From: Ruminococcaceae bacterium UBA1425
GTDB taxonomy: Bacteria; Bacillota; Clostridia; Oscillospirales; Acutalibacteraceae
DNA: 41,283 nt
NCBI GenBank assembly: GCA_002329365.1
Contig: DCUB01000033.1
Span: 1 to 41,283 of the forward strand
Direction: 5' to 3'
The notes below the pieces were generated by a model, which was given only the letters and a program-made list of their open reading frames with translations, was not told where the DNA came from and did no database searches. Made by a program: the position numbers and the translations under genes. Shown piece by piece: positions 16,971 through 25,412 of this stretch (position 1 is its first letter; each line of letters begins with the position of its first letter).

Positions 16971-18030
16971 CAGCAAAAAAGAGCTGAGTCCCTCAAAGGT
17001 TCTGCTTTTCGGCACGATAATAAAAAATCCCATACTCGTCCAGGTTATAGGGCTGTGTCCGGCCGTCGCCGCTTCGTCAAGCCTTACGGTTGCCCTGCTG
17101 CTGTCCTTCGTAACTACCGTTTTGCTTATTATCTGCGAGGTTTTCGCGTCGGCGGTGCTCAAGCCGCTGTCAAGCTGGTTCCGCGTCGCAGTTTACATGA
17201 TTATGGGATTGCTTTTTATATGTCCTCTGATGTATATTTTAGACGAGGCGGGCTTCGCCGTCGTCAACAACGCCGGAATTTATCTTCCGCTTATGGCGGC
17301 TAATTCCGTCGTCGCGCTGCGGTGCGAAAAATTCGCAGTTAAAAGGAATGCCTTTCTCAGCTTTTACGACGCGCTGGCGACTGGCGTCGGAGTATCGGCC
17401 GTGCTCATATTGTCGGGCTTCGTGCGCGAGCTGCTCGGCTCCGGCACGGTGGCGGGCAGGGCTGTCTTTGACTTTGCGCCGCTTCCGGCGCTTACGATGC
17501 CGTTCGGCGGCTTTGTTGTCCTCGGTTTTTCGGCCGCCATACTCAAGTGGTTTATTTCCGCGTTTTTAAGCGAATATTCGCACGACATGCCCTTTAAAAT
17601 AAAAAAGGCACAGAAAAGGCGTCCTCAGCGCGTCGAGGAAAAGGCGGCGCGTCCCGTTTTGACAGCCGAAAAAGCGGTAACGCCTGCCGCTATCAAAGCC
17701 GAAGCGTCCGATACGGCAAAAGCCGTGATACCCGACATTCCGAAGGGCAGGGAAAGCTTTGCGGACGTTTTATACAACAGCATGTCCGCGGACATGTTTA
17801 CTGCCGAGGACTCCTTTGACGATATTCTTGCCGGAATCAGCGCGGAAAGCGGCGGCGCCGATAATCCGCCCGTAACGCGCGAGGATTTCTCCGTCAGCAC
17901 GGACGGCAACGGCGACGCTCCCCGCGAGGAGGCGGAGAGGGTCATTATCCCCGTCGACCTTGACCTTGTTGAGGAGCAGGAAATCAGCCGCGCTATAGCG
18001 TCGGGCGACGAAGGGGGGAGCGCGGATTGA
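16963..18030 (+). CDS. rnfE: RnfE/NqrD-like membrane protein with long acidic C-terminal extension
   Basis: A 355-residue protein. Residues 1-205 match RnfE (KNPILVQVIGLCPAVA, GIYLPLMAANSVVALR, FVRELLGSGT), a subunit that with RnfA holds a membrane [2Fe-2S] cluster. Cys32 of GLCP is kept, but the second ligand, Cys in the NC(I/V) motif, is Ser115; a displaced Cys121 lies nearby. Residues about 206-355 form a low-complexity, first basic then acidic extension (VDLDLVEEQEISRAI near the end) absent from ordinary RnfE, which ends near 210-230. ATG 16963 follows GGGAGG and overlaps the rnfD stop; the frame also opens at GTG 16942. Confidence 0.85.
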   Translation: MPDSKKELSPSKVLLFGTIIKNPILVQVIGLCPAVAASSSLTVALLLSFVTTVLLIICEVFASAVLKPLSSWFRVAVYMIMGLLFICPLMYILDEAGFAVVNNAGIYLPLMAANSVVALRCEKFAVKRNAFLSFYDALATGVGVSAVLILSGFVRELLGSGTVAGRAVFDFAPLPALTMPFGGFVVLGFSAAILKWFISAFLSEYSHDMPFKIKKAQKRRPQRVEEKAARPVLTAEKAVTPAAIKAEASDTAKAVIPDIPKGRESFADVLYNSMSADMFTAEDSFDDILAGISAESGGADNPPVTREDFSVSTDGNGDAPREEAERVIIPVDLDLVEEQEISRAIASGDEGGSAD

Positions 18031-18620
18031 GCGGTTTTTTCAACATGATTCAGGCGGCGCTTTTTACGATTTTCGTTCAGAACCTTGTCTTTAACGGCGG
18101 GTACGGTTCGAGCGAGGCAATAAGGATGTCGGCAAAGCCTAAAAGGTTTCTGCCGTTTTCCATAATGATTGCGTATTTTTCAACGGTTACCGCCGTCATC
18201 TGCCGCGCGCTTGACAACATAAAGGAGATAGGCAAACAAAACGAGGCCGTTCACTCGGCTGTTTTCGGCGTTGTGCTTGTTCTTATTTATATCGCCACGG
18301 CGCTGCTTTTAAAAATCACGCTCGCGCCGAACAAGAAGTTTCTCAGCACTCTGGGGATATCCGCCGTAAATACGCTTGTGTATGCCGTTCCGCTCATAAA
18401 TCGTCGCGCGGGCTACGGCTATATCGAGAGCATAGGCACGGGCATAGGTTCGGGTTTTGCTTTTATAGTCGCGCTGCTGCTGATAAACGCGGGGCTGCGG
18501 ATGCTTGAAAGCAACAAAAACATCCCCCGCCCGTTCAAGGGAACACCCGCGATGTTTCTTTACGTCGCCATGCTGTCGCTTGCCTTCGCCGGCTTTGCGG
18601 GCAGCCCGCTCTTTGCCTGA
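18027..18620 (+). CDS. rnfA: RnfA/NqrE-like membrane protein lacking both cluster cysteines
   Basis: A 197-residue protein with six hydrophobic segments aligned to RnfA: FVQNLVFNGGYG at the start, LGISAVNTLVYAVPLIN in the middle and PRPFKGTPAMFLYVAMLSLA at the end. In RnfA/NqrE two cysteines bind the intramembrane [2Fe-2S] cluster: one in GxCP and one in NCAVLG. Here they align with Ser29 (GSS) and Thr116 (VNT), so neither is present. TTG start overlapping the previous stop (TTGA) behind a GGGGGGAG ribosome site. It completes a D-E-A trio. No rnfB, rnfC or rnfG follows; repeats and serS come next. Confidence 0.85.
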   Translation: MSGFFNMIQAALFTIFVQNLVFNGGYGSSEAIRMSAKPKRFLPFSIMIAYFSTVTAVICRALDNIKEIGKQNEAVHSAVFGVVLVLIYIATALLLKITLAPNKKFLSTLGISAVNTLVYAVPLINRRAGYGYIESIGTGIGSGFAFIVALLLINAGLRMLESNKNIPRPFKGTPAMFLYVAMLSLAFAGFAGSPLFA

Positions 18621-18636
18621 CGGGGCACTGAAAACA

Positions 18637-18758
18637 GCAGGGAACGGATTTATCCGTTCCGAATAAGACATAGTAAACATTTCGGCGTAGGGACACGGCG
18701 CGCCGTGTCCGCCTGAAGCAATAAATGATTTTACGGAACGGTCAGGAACGTTCCCTGC
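18637..18758. repeat. REP-like palindrome cluster (C-B-C) between rnfA and serS
   Basis: Three palindromes: GCAG plus GGAACGGATTTATCCGTTCC (18641-18660); GTAG plus GGACACGGCGCGCCGTGTCC (18691-18710); and GGAACGGTCAGGAACGTTCC (18735-18754) followed by CTGC. No T-box leader is seen before serS. Confidence 0.85.
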
Positions 18759-18836
18759 AAAAGATATTTTAGCATCATTTTTTCAGCATTGTTTTATATG
18801 ATGAAATGAATATTATTTCAGCGGAGGAAATAACAT

Positions 18837-20120
18837 ATGTTAGACGTAAGATTCGTAAGAGAAAACCCCGAGCTTGTAAAGCAGAACATCAAAAACAAAT
18901 TTCAGGACGAAAAGCTCCCGCTCGTCGACGAGGTAATCGCGCTCGACGCACAATGCCGCGCGGCAAAAACAGAGGCCGACTCCCTGCGCTCAAACAGGAA
19001 CAAAATATCGAAGCAGATAGGATATTTCATGGCTCAGGGAAAGCCGGAGGAAGCCGGAAAAATTAAGGAACAGGTCACGGCAAACGCGAAAAGGCTCGCG
19101 GAGCTTGAGGCGGCTGAAGCGGAGCTCAGCGAAAAAGTCACGAAAATTATGATGACCATTCCGAACATCATTGACGAAAGCGTGCCTATCGGCAGGGACG
19201 ACAGTGAAAATGTCGAGGTCATGCGCTACGGCGAGTCGACGGTGCCCGACTTCGAGATACCGTATCACACGGAAATCATGGAAAGCTTCGGCGGAATCGA
19301 CATCGAGAGCGCGGGCAGAGTCGCGGGAAACGGCTTTTACTATCTTATGGGCGACATAGCGCGCCTTCATTCGGCGGTTATCTCCTACGCCCGCGATTTT
19401 ATGATAGACAGGGGCTTTACCTACTGCGTACCGCCGTTTATGATTCGCAGCAACGTTGTCACGGGCGTTATGAGCTTTGCCGAAATGGACGCGATGATGT
19501 ACAAAATAGAGGGCGAAGACCTTTATCTTATCGGCACGAGCGAGCATTCGATGATAGGCAAATTCATAGATACGATAATCCCCGAAGCGTCGCTTCCCCA
19601 GACGCTTACAAGCTATTCCCCCTGCTTCCGCAAGGAAAAGGGCGCGCACGGCATTGAGGAGCGCGGCGTTTACAGAATTCACCAGTTCGAAAAGCAGGAA
19701 ATGATTGTCGTCTGCAAGCCGGAGGACAGCAAAATGTGGTTCGATAAGCTTTGGCAGAACACCGTCGACCTGTTTTGTTCGCTCGACATTCCCGTAAGGA
19801 CGCTCGAGTGCTGCTCCGGCGACCTTGCCGACCTCAAGGTCAAGTCTGTCGACGTTGAGGCGTGGTCGCCGAGGCAAAAGAAATATTTCGAGGTGGGCAG
19901 CTGCTCAAATCTCGGCGAAGCGCAGGCTCGCAGGCTTAAAATCCGCGTCAGGGGAGAGGGCGGCAATTACCTGCCGCACACGCTTAACAACACCGTCGTC
20001 GCGCCGCCGAGGATGCTCATAGCGTTCCTTGAAAACAATCTAAACGCCGACGGCAGCGTAAATATCCCAGAGGTGCTGCGTCCTTACATGGGCGGCAAGG
20101 CAAAGATTGAAAAGAAATAG
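18837..20120 (+). CDS. serS: Seryl-tRNA synthetase
   Basis: A 427-residue class II synthetase charging tRNA-Ser, of normal length. An N-terminal coiled-coil arm (about residues 30-105, rich in Lys and Glu) binds the long variable arm of tRNA-Ser. Class II motif 2 appears as CFRKEKGAHGIEERGVYRIH and motif 3 as NTVVAPPRMLIAFLEN; TSEHSM is in the serine pocket. ATG 18837 has GGAGG 9 bp upstream. It lies 216 bp after rnfA, across a repeat cluster, and so probably has its own promoter. Confidence 0.97.
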   Translation: MLDVRFVRENPELVKQNIKNKFQDEKLPLVDEVIALDAQCRAAKTEADSLRSNRNKISKQIGYFMAQGKPEEAGKIKEQVTANAKRLAELEAAEAELSEKVTKIMMTIPNIIDESVPIGRDDSENVEVMRYGESTVPDFEIPYHTEIMESFGGIDIESAGRVAGNGFYYLMGDIARLHSAVISYARDFMIDRGFTYCVPPFMIRSNVVTGVMSFAEMDAMMYKIEGEDLYLIGTSEHSMIGKFIDTIIPEASLPQTLTSYSPCFRKEKGAHGIEERGVYRIHQFEKQEMIVVCKPEDSKMWFDKLWQNTVDLFCSLDIPVRTLECCSGDLADLKVKSVDVEAWSPRQKKYFEVGSCSNLGEAQARRLKIRVRGEGGNYLPHTLNNTVVAPPRMLIAFLENNLNADGSVNIPEVLRPYMGGKAKIEKK

Positions 20121-20155
20121 CTCACGCTATGGGGTTCTGTTTCAAAAGGCAAAAA

Positions 20156-20179
20156 GCAGGGAACGGTCTTGACCGTTCC
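20156..20179. repeat. REP-like palindrome, family C
   Basis: GCAG (20156-20159) followed by GGAACGGTCTTGACCGTTCC, a near-perfect inverted repeat between serS and the NusG_II gene. It might also act as a weak terminator for serS. Confidence 0.85.
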
Positions 20180-20243
20180 GAAAAACAAAACCTTGCTTAA
20201 TCTGCGAAACGGTAAGACGATATCGCAGCAGAGAGGTTTCATC

Positions 20244-20645
20244 ATGAGCGCAGATAAAAGCAGTCCCCTTTCGGAGAGGGTTTTTACAAACAGAAACCTT
20301 ATATTTTTTTTCGCGCTGACGTCGCTTCTGTGCGTCGCGGCAATCGTCTTTTCGGGCCGCACCGCCGAAACAGGGCAAACCGCCGTTGTTAGAAAAAACG
20401 GGGAGGTCATTTATAACATCGACCTCGAAAGCGTAGACGAGCCTTATACAATCGACACGGGCGGCAATATTCTGCTTGTCGAAAAGGGCGGGATATCCGT
20501 TATGTCCGCCGACTGCCCCGACGGGCTTTGCGTAAAGCAGGGCGCGATAAGCAGGCGCTCGCAAACGATTGTCTGCCTGCCGAACAGACTCTCAGTCAGC
20601 ATTGAGGGCGGCGGCGAGCAGGAAACCGACGCCGTAGTAAGGTGA
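20244..20645 (+). CDS. NusG domain II-containing protein, membrane anchored
   Basis: A 133-residue protein with one N-terminal transmembrane segment (about residues 18-36, LIFFFALTSLLCVAAIVF) and an extracytoplasmic NusG_II domain. The domain carries the family pattern DCPDGLCVKQGAI ... IVCLPNRL with three cysteines. The frame opens at 20169 in repeat DNA, but ATG 20244 follows GAGAGG by 7 bp. The exact role is unknown; I recall such proteins often lying near Rnf or ApbE genes in Clostridia, which makes its position four genes from the Rnf-like start noteworthy. Confidence 0.8.
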   Translation: MSADKSSPLSERVFTNRNLIFFFALTSLLCVAAIVFSGRTAETGQTAVVRKNGEVIYNIDLESVDEPYTIDTGGNILLVEKGGISVMSADCPDGLCVKQGAISRRSQTIVCLPNRLSVSIEGGGEQETDAVVR

Positions 20646-21034
20646 ACACCGTCGTAGTATCATGTAACATCAAAAGCTTGACAAACCGCCATAGTTTTAG
20701 GGGTCGGCGCCCTCGACGAACCGTTTGTTATCCCCTACATCAATGGTGTTAATTACAAATGTGTATGAGTCAAGATTAAGGTATTATAGCAGGGAACGGT
20801 CTTGACCGTTCCGCAGCCTTCCAAAAGCTCTTTATCGTAAGGTCCTTCGGCGCGTTGCGCCTCAGGATGACACTAAGCTATCATCCTGCGCGAAAACCTG
20901 TCATTCTGAGCGCAGCGAAGAATCTTTTCAAGCTTCACACGGACACGGCGCGCCGTGTCCGTAGGTTTGATGTCTGACAAGCGGAACGGTCAAGGCCGTT
21001 CACATCAAGGCAAATATGCGGTTTTTTATGAAAC
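20646..21034. repeat. Gene-free stretch filled with interspersed repeats
   Basis: From left to right: a GGGGTCGGCGCCCTCGACGA element near 20700, bounded by CCCCTAC at 20734-20740 and seen only once here; GCAG plus GGAACGGTCTTGACCGTTCC (20789-20812, family C); an inverted A2 copy (20839-20871); an A1 copy GTCATTCTGAGCGCAGCGAA (from 20900 to 20926); GGACACGGCGCGCCGTGTCC (20941-20960, family B); and a decayed family C copy (20983-21002). I see no gene here. Confidence 0.8.
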
Positions 21035-21077
21035 AAAAAACGACCCCGGAGCGTTAACTGCTTCGGAGCCGTTTTTT
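21035..21077 (-). terminator. Rho-independent terminator after the lipoprotein gene
   Basis: An 18-bp stem with two mismatches, left arm AAAAAACGACCCCGGAGC (21035-21052), right arm GCTTCGGAGCCGTTTTTT (21060-21077), and a T run on either strand. It lies just past the stop of the minus-strand lipoprotein gene and could work in both directions. Confidence 0.8.
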
Positions 21078-21081
21078 CGTG

Positions 21082-21354
21082 TTATGGAGATGTTGTTGTC
21101 GTCGTCATTGTAAGCTTGTTCGTCGTATCCGATATCTTACCGTCCTCGGTATCGAGAATACCGTCATTCTGCAGGTCCGTTGTGTTTCCGAACATCGTCG
21201 TTGAGGTTGTGCCGTTGTCTGTGGTGCTTGTAAACGATGTCGATGAGGTTGTGCTTGCCAACGTCAGATCCTCGTCCGTGTTTCCGTTGCAGCCCGTCAG
21301 AAAAACAGCAGCCAGCACAACGACAGCCGCAAGAAGAATAATAAGCTTTTTCAA
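21082..21354 (-). CDS. Small Thr/Ser-rich lipoprotein
   Basis: A 90-residue predicted lipoprotein. A signal peptide MKKLIILLAAVVVLAAVFL leads to the lipobox LTGC (Cys about 22), followed by a tail made mainly of Thr, Ser, Asn and Asp. No globular domain is apparent. TTG start with AAGGAG 9 bp upstream. It is a single-gene unit with its own terminator. The function is unknown; the tail resembles surface spacers. Confidence 0.75.
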   Translation of the reverse strand: MKKLIILLAAVVVLAAVFLTGCNGNTDEDLTLASTTSSTSFTSTTDNGTTSTTMFGNTTDLQNDGILDTEDGKISDTTNKLTMTTTTTSP

Positions 21355-21453
21355 TTCGTTACACTCCTTAAATAATCAGGGTTCGTAACATATTATTGCC
21401 CGAATACATACGGCTATTCATTTTTGTTTTCTACATTTTTTCTAAAAATTGTA

Positions 21454-21482
21454 TTGATGATTTACAGTAAATATGTTAGTAT
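21454..21482 (+). promoter_or_regulatory. Predicted sigma-A promoter for the isomerase-oxidoreductase pair
   Basis: -35 TTGATG (21454-21459), 17-bp spacer, -10 TAGTAT (21477-21482), 36 bp before the isomerase start in an AT-rich stretch. Confidence 0.55.
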
Positions 21483-21518
21483 TTCATTGTATATAAAAAT
21501 GAAGGGATATGATTTTTT

Positions 21519-22343
21519 ATGAGGTTCCCCACCGCGCTGCAGCTTTATTCGGTGCGCGACGATATGGCGGCGGATTTTGAGGGCACAATACGAAAAGTAA
21601 AGGAAATGGGCTACGACGGCGTTGAGTTTGCCGGGCTTTTCGGCAAAAGCGCAAAAGAGGTAAAAGAGCTGCTTTGGGAAGTCGGGCTTGTACCGCTTGC
21701 CGCGCACGTGCCATATTACGACATGCTTGAGGACCCCGTTTCGTCCCTTTCGCCGTATGCCGAGACAGGCTGCGAATACGTCGCCGTCCCTTATCTCACC
21801 GAGGAATGCCGCCCCGGCACCGACGGCTTTGCTTCAACAGTCGAGGGAGTGCGGAAAATAGGCGAGGCGGCAAAGGCGCTCGGGCTTCAGCTCCTTTATC
21901 ACAACCACGACTTCGAGTTTATTAAGCTTGACGGCAAATACGCGCTCGACATACTTTACGACACCGTGCCCGCCGATTTGCTTAAGACCGAGCTTGACAC
22001 CTGCTGGGTTAACATCGGCGGAGAGAACCCGGCCTCATACATCGAAAAATACGCGGGGCGCGCGCCCGTAGTCCACCTCAAGGACTTTTACAGCAGCGGC
22101 GAAAATAAGGGCAGGCTATATAAGCTTATCGGCATCGACGACGACGGTGACGAGGAAGAAGAATCCTCCTTCGAGTTCCGCCCCGTCGGATACGGTATGC
22201 AGGATTTCAAAGCTATACTCGCTTCGTGCGAAAAGGCGGGAACAAAATGGGTAGTAGTCGAGCAGGATAACCCGAGTATGGATAAATTCCCGCTCGAATG
22301 CGCCGAAATGAGCATGAATTACCTTAAAACCCTGTACAATTAA
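21519..22343 (+). CDS. Sugar phosphate isomerase/epimerase
   Basis: A 274-residue xylose isomerase-like TIM barrel. It begins with LQLYSVRDDM and shows GYDGVEFAGLFG, LLYHNHDFEF, ELDTCWVNIGGENP, VVHLKDFY and WVVVEQDNP, which give the His, Asp, His and Glu metal-site residues of the family. Ribosome site GAAGGGAT 10 bp before ATG. It is followed 29 bp later by a Gfo/Idh oxidoreductase, a common pairing in catabolism of inositol or modified sugars. An acidic insertion (DDDGDEEEESS, near residue 208) is unusual. The substrate is unknown. Confidence 0.88.
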   Translation: MRFPTALQLYSVRDDMAADFEGTIRKVKEMGYDGVEFAGLFGKSAKEVKELLWEVGLVPLAAHVPYYDMLEDPVSSLSPYAETGCEYVAVPYLTEECRPGTDGFASTVEGVRKIGEAAKALGLQLLYHNHDFEFIKLDGKYALDILYDTVPADLLKTELDTCWVNIGGENPASYIEKYAGRAPVVHLKDFYSSGENKGRLYKLIGIDDDGDEEEESSFEFRPVGYGMQDFKAILASCEKAGTKWVVVEQDNPSMDKFPLECAEMSMNYLKTLYN

Positions 22344-22372
22344 TATTTTTATACAAGAAAGGATTTTTTACC

Positions 22373-23512
22373 ATGGGAGACGCAGTTTTAGGTCAGTTTA
22401 TGCAAGCAAAGGTCGAGGAAGAAAAGAAGAGCGGCAGAAGGCTTAAGGTCGGAATTATCGGCACAGGCTGGATAGCCGAGGCGCACGTCGAAAGCTATCT
22501 TGAGATGGATGACGTCGACATAGTCGCCATGGCGGACCTCATTCCCGGAAAAGCCGAAAAATTCGCAGAGCGCTACGGCGTTGAAAACGTCCGCTTTTAT
22601 CCGAGCCACAAGGAAATGCTCGACGCGGAGGAGCTTGACGCTGTCAGCATCTGCACCTACAATATGACGCACGCCGAGTGTACTGTCTACGCGCTCGAAA
22701 AGGGCGTAAACGTGTTGCTTGAAAAACCGATGTGCGTTACGACGGAGGAGGCCGTGGAGATTTGCAGAGCTGAGAAAAAGAGCGGCAAAATTCTTTCAAT
22801 CGGCTTCCAGCCGAGGCTTGACGACAACATGAAGATGGTCAGGCACATTGTCCAGTCCGGCGAGCTCGGCGAGATATACTACATTCAGACGGGCGGCGGA
22901 CGCAGGCGCGGTGTGCCCAACAGCACGTTTATCGAGAAGAAAACGGCGGGCATCGGCGCTATGGGCGACATCGGCTGCTATTCCCTCGACATGGTTCTTA
23001 ACGCCGTCGGCTACCCGAAGCCGCTGACAGTAAGCGGTTACACGTCGGCGTTTTTCGGCAACAACCCGCTTTACAACAATCCCGCCGACGCGGCGCGCTT
23101 CGACGTTGAGGATTTCGCGGCGGCATTCGTTCGCCTTGAGGGCGGCATAATCCTCGACTTCCGTATCTCATGGGCAATGCATCTCGACACTCCCGGCGAC
23201 ACTGTTATTCTCGGCAAAAAGGGCGCTTTGAGAATTCCGTCGACGGAGTGCTGGAACGGCAGCATCGGCGGCCCGATGACAATATATCACGACATGGCAG
23301 GCAACAGGGTTGCAACAGTCATCCCCGAGTGCAAAAACAAGGGCAAGGGCCTGTTCTACAAGAAGGTACGCTCGTTCCTCGACGCGGTGCTGGAGGGCGG
23401 CAAGGCTCCCGTTCCGTCAAGCGAGATTCTTTACAATCAGGTTATCATCGACTACATCATCAAGTCCGCAGAGCTTGGCAGAGAGCTCCCGGTCGTTATT
23501 CCGGAAATCTGA
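22373..23512 (+). CDS. Gfo/Idh/MocA family oxidoreductase (third copy)
   Basis: A 379-residue NAD(P)-dependent dehydrogenase. A 24-residue leader precedes the Rossmann motif VGIIGTGWIAEAHV, and NVLLEKPMCVT holds the EKP catalytic Lys. GAMGDIGCYSLDMVLNAVG is the usual substrate-domain helix with the GD...H/Y-type catalytic region. It forms a two-gene operon with the isomerase upstream and ends at a strong hairpin. It is not closely similar to the two copies near the left end. Confidence 0.92.
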   Translation: MGDAVLGQFMQAKVEEEKKSGRRLKVGIIGTGWIAEAHVESYLEMDDVDIVAMADLIPGKAEKFAERYGVENVRFYPSHKEMLDAEELDAVSICTYNMTHAECTVYALEKGVNVLLEKPMCVTTEEAVEICRAEKKSGKILSIGFQPRLDDNMKMVRHIVQSGELGEIYYIQTGGGRRRGVPNSTFIEKKTAGIGAMGDIGCYSLDMVLNAVGYPKPLTVSGYTSAFFGNNPLYNNPADAARFDVEDFAAAFVRLEGGIILDFRISWAMHLDTPGDTVILGKKGALRIPSTECWNGSIGGPMTIYHDMAGNRVATVIPECKNKGKGLFYKKVRSFLDAVLEGGKAPVPSSEILYNQVIIDYIIKSAELGRELPVVIPEI

Positions 23513-23532
23513 TTTTACCCGCATAAAACTCA

Positions 23533-23568
23533 GGGCTGTCTCATCAATACGATGAGACAGCCCCTTTG
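23533..23568. terminator. Bidirectional terminator between the oxidoreductase and HtrA genes
   Basis: A perfect 13-bp stem: GGGCTGTCTCATC (23533-23545), loop AATAC, GATGAGACAGCCC (23551-23563), then CTTTGTT. It lies between two converging genes. On the minus strand the tail is GAGTTTTATG, so it can serve both. Confidence 0.85.
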
Positions 23569-23581
23569 TTGTGTTGCAGCC

Positions 23582-25318
23582 TTAATAAAGGCCGTTAAAG
23601 AAATCGAAGGGATTAATCGTGGTCGTGGTCTCCTTCTCGGAATTGCCCTTGTCCTCCACAAGCTTCACGGATACGTCGAACTGCGTTATCTTGTAGTTGT
23701 TGTCGATTCTGCACAGCGTCAGCTTAAGTGTGTCGCCGACCTTGCTGTTCTCAATTTTGTCGATAAGCACGTCGGGCTTCGTAAGGTCCTTGCCGTCGAC
23801 GGCTGTTATCATGTCGTACTGCCTTGCGTCGGTGTTTTTAAGGTCGCTTTCCTCCCCTATATCGGTGATGATAAGCGAGCCGGAGGGCAGGCCCTTAATC
23901 TTCACAATCATACTGTACTGCTGGTAGTCGATTGCCTCGGCGTATGTGATTCCGAGCTTCGGTCTGTTCGGCACATAGCCGTGCTGCGCGAGTGAGTTGA
24001 TTACGGGCTGTGCCGACTTAATCGGAATGGCAAAGCCCATTCCCTCATACTGGGTGTTTATTATTTTCAGCGAGTTTATTCCGATAACCTGCCCGTAGCT
24101 GTTTACAAGCGCGCCGCCCGAGTTGCCGGGATTTATGGCCGCGTCGTGCTGGATGCAGACCATGGTATATGTGCTTTTAACGGAACGGTCGATTGCCGAA
24201 ACAACGCCGGAGGTAAACGAACCGAAAAATTCCGTGCCGCCGGGATTGCCGACTGCATACACGGGGTCGCCGACGCGAAGCGCGCCCGAATCGCCGAATT
24301 CCGCAAGCGGAAGCCCTGTTTTCTTTATTTTCAGTATGCCGAGGTCTGTTTTTGAATCGTAACCGACTCTCTCGGCGTCGTACTGTTCGCCGTTCTCAGT
24401 CTGAACCGTATAGCTTAGTCCCGAGCCGCTGATAACGTGGGCGCAGGTTATGATGTATGTGTAGCCGTTGCCGTCCTCCTTCCAGAGGATGCCCGAGCCT
24501 TCGCTTGAAGCGGAGCCGGAGCTGTTTGAGTAAACGACGATGCCTACAACCCACGGTTTTACCTTCGCGGCTATCTGAACGGAGGTAAGCGGAGCCGTGA
24601 AGCCTCCGGGCAAGTCTGACGATGACGACGGGCTTGACTGCGTTTCGATTACGGGCGCGCCGGAAGTTGTTTCGGCGGCTGATGTCGTGTCTTTCCCGAT
24701 GCCGTTATCGTTGTTCCCGAAATATGCTACAAAGATAAAAACAACGCCGATTATTACAGCCGCCGCAAGGACGGAGAAGAACACCTTAAGCCCTTTGTTT
24801 CCCTTCTTTTCGGGCGGCTGCGACGGAACATGCCCGCCGTATTGCGTGCCGTAAGGCTGATACTGCCTGTTGCCGTAGGGTGAATAAGGCGGTACGCCGC
24901 CAGCGGGGCGGTTATACTGCGGATATGCCGAATAGGGCTGCCCCTGCGCGCCGTAGTCCTGCGCCGGACCGGCGCCGTAGGGATTGTTTTGTGAAAACGA
25001 GCCGTAAGGCTGTGAATTCGCGCCGGCGCCCCGATAATCCGTATAGGGAAGCGGAGTTTGCGGCTGCGGCTGCTCCTGCTGCGGCTGTTCCGGCTGCGGA
25101 GCAGGTATCTCGGTCGCCTCGGGCTGCGCGGGAGTTTCTTCCGGCTGCGCCGGCGCCTCTTCCGCCTGCGCAGCTTCTTTATCGATATTATCCGAAGGTA
25201 CAGGTTCGGGTGTTATATCGGGCGCGGCTTCATATTCCTGCCGTCTCGGCTCGGGGGGCAGCTGTTCCCTCTCATCCGGGAATACGGGTGTATCTTTCCT
25301 TTCATAATCATCGGTCAT
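23582..25318 (-). CDS. HtrA/DegP-like S1C serine protease with PDZ domain
   Basis: A 578-residue membrane-anchored protease. Residues 1-170 are a Pro/Glu/Gln/Tyr-rich cytoplasmic region; a single transmembrane segment follows (about 175-200, VFFSVLAAAVIIGVVFIFVAY); then a Thr/Ser linker, a trypsin-like domain with triad His294 (TCAHV), Asp325 (KTDLGIL) and Ser400 (NPGNSGGAL), and one PDZ domain (about 465-555). It probably degrades or refolds misfolded envelope proteins. ATG 25318 has AGGAGG 8 bp upstream. The histidine kinase gene ends 94 bp upstream, as in several Firmicutes where an HtrA follows a two-component system. Confidence 0.93.
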   Translation of the reverse strand: MTDDYERKDTPVFPDEREQLPPEPRRQEYEAAPDITPEPVPSDNIDKEAAQAEEAPAQPEETPAQPEATEIPAPQPEQPQQEQPQPQTPLPYTDYRGAGANSQPYGSFSQNNPYGAGPAQDYGAQGQPYSAYPQYNRPAGGVPPYSPYGNRQYQPYGTQYGGHVPSQPPEKKGNKGLKVFFSVLAAAVIIGVVFIFVAYFGNNDNGIGKDTTSAAETTSGAPVIETQSSPSSSSDLPGGFTAPLTSVQIAAKVKPWVVGIVVYSNSSGSASSEGSGILWKEDGNGYTYIITCAHVISGSGLSYTVQTENGEQYDAERVGYDSKTDLGILKIKKTGLPLAEFGDSGALRVGDPVYAVGNPGGTEFFGSFTSGVVSAIDRSVKSTYTMVCIQHDAAINPGNSGGALVNSYGQVIGINSLKIINTQYEGMGFAIPIKSAQPVINSLAQHGYVPNRPKLGITYAEAIDYQQYSMIVKIKGLPSGSLIITDIGEESDLKNTDARQYDMITAVDGKDLTKPDVLIDKIENSKVGDTLKLTLCRIDNNYKITQFDVSVKLVEDKGNSEKETTTTINPFDFFNGLY

Positions 25319-25412
25319 ATATTGTTCCTCCTAAATCTTTTATACACGAGGATAATAACTCAAAAATATTAATCAGTAATTAACAATAGGTAAAAGAAAA
25401 TATTTTTATGTC

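Noticed and set aside
18621..18836. T-box leader before serS
   Set aside because: No AGGGTGG-type T-box sequence or specifier stem is visible; the gap is filled with REP-like palindromes.
15960..20645. Complete Rnf operon
   Set aside because: Only D, E and A homologues are present; rnfB, rnfC, rnfG and an ApbE-like gene are not found in the window.
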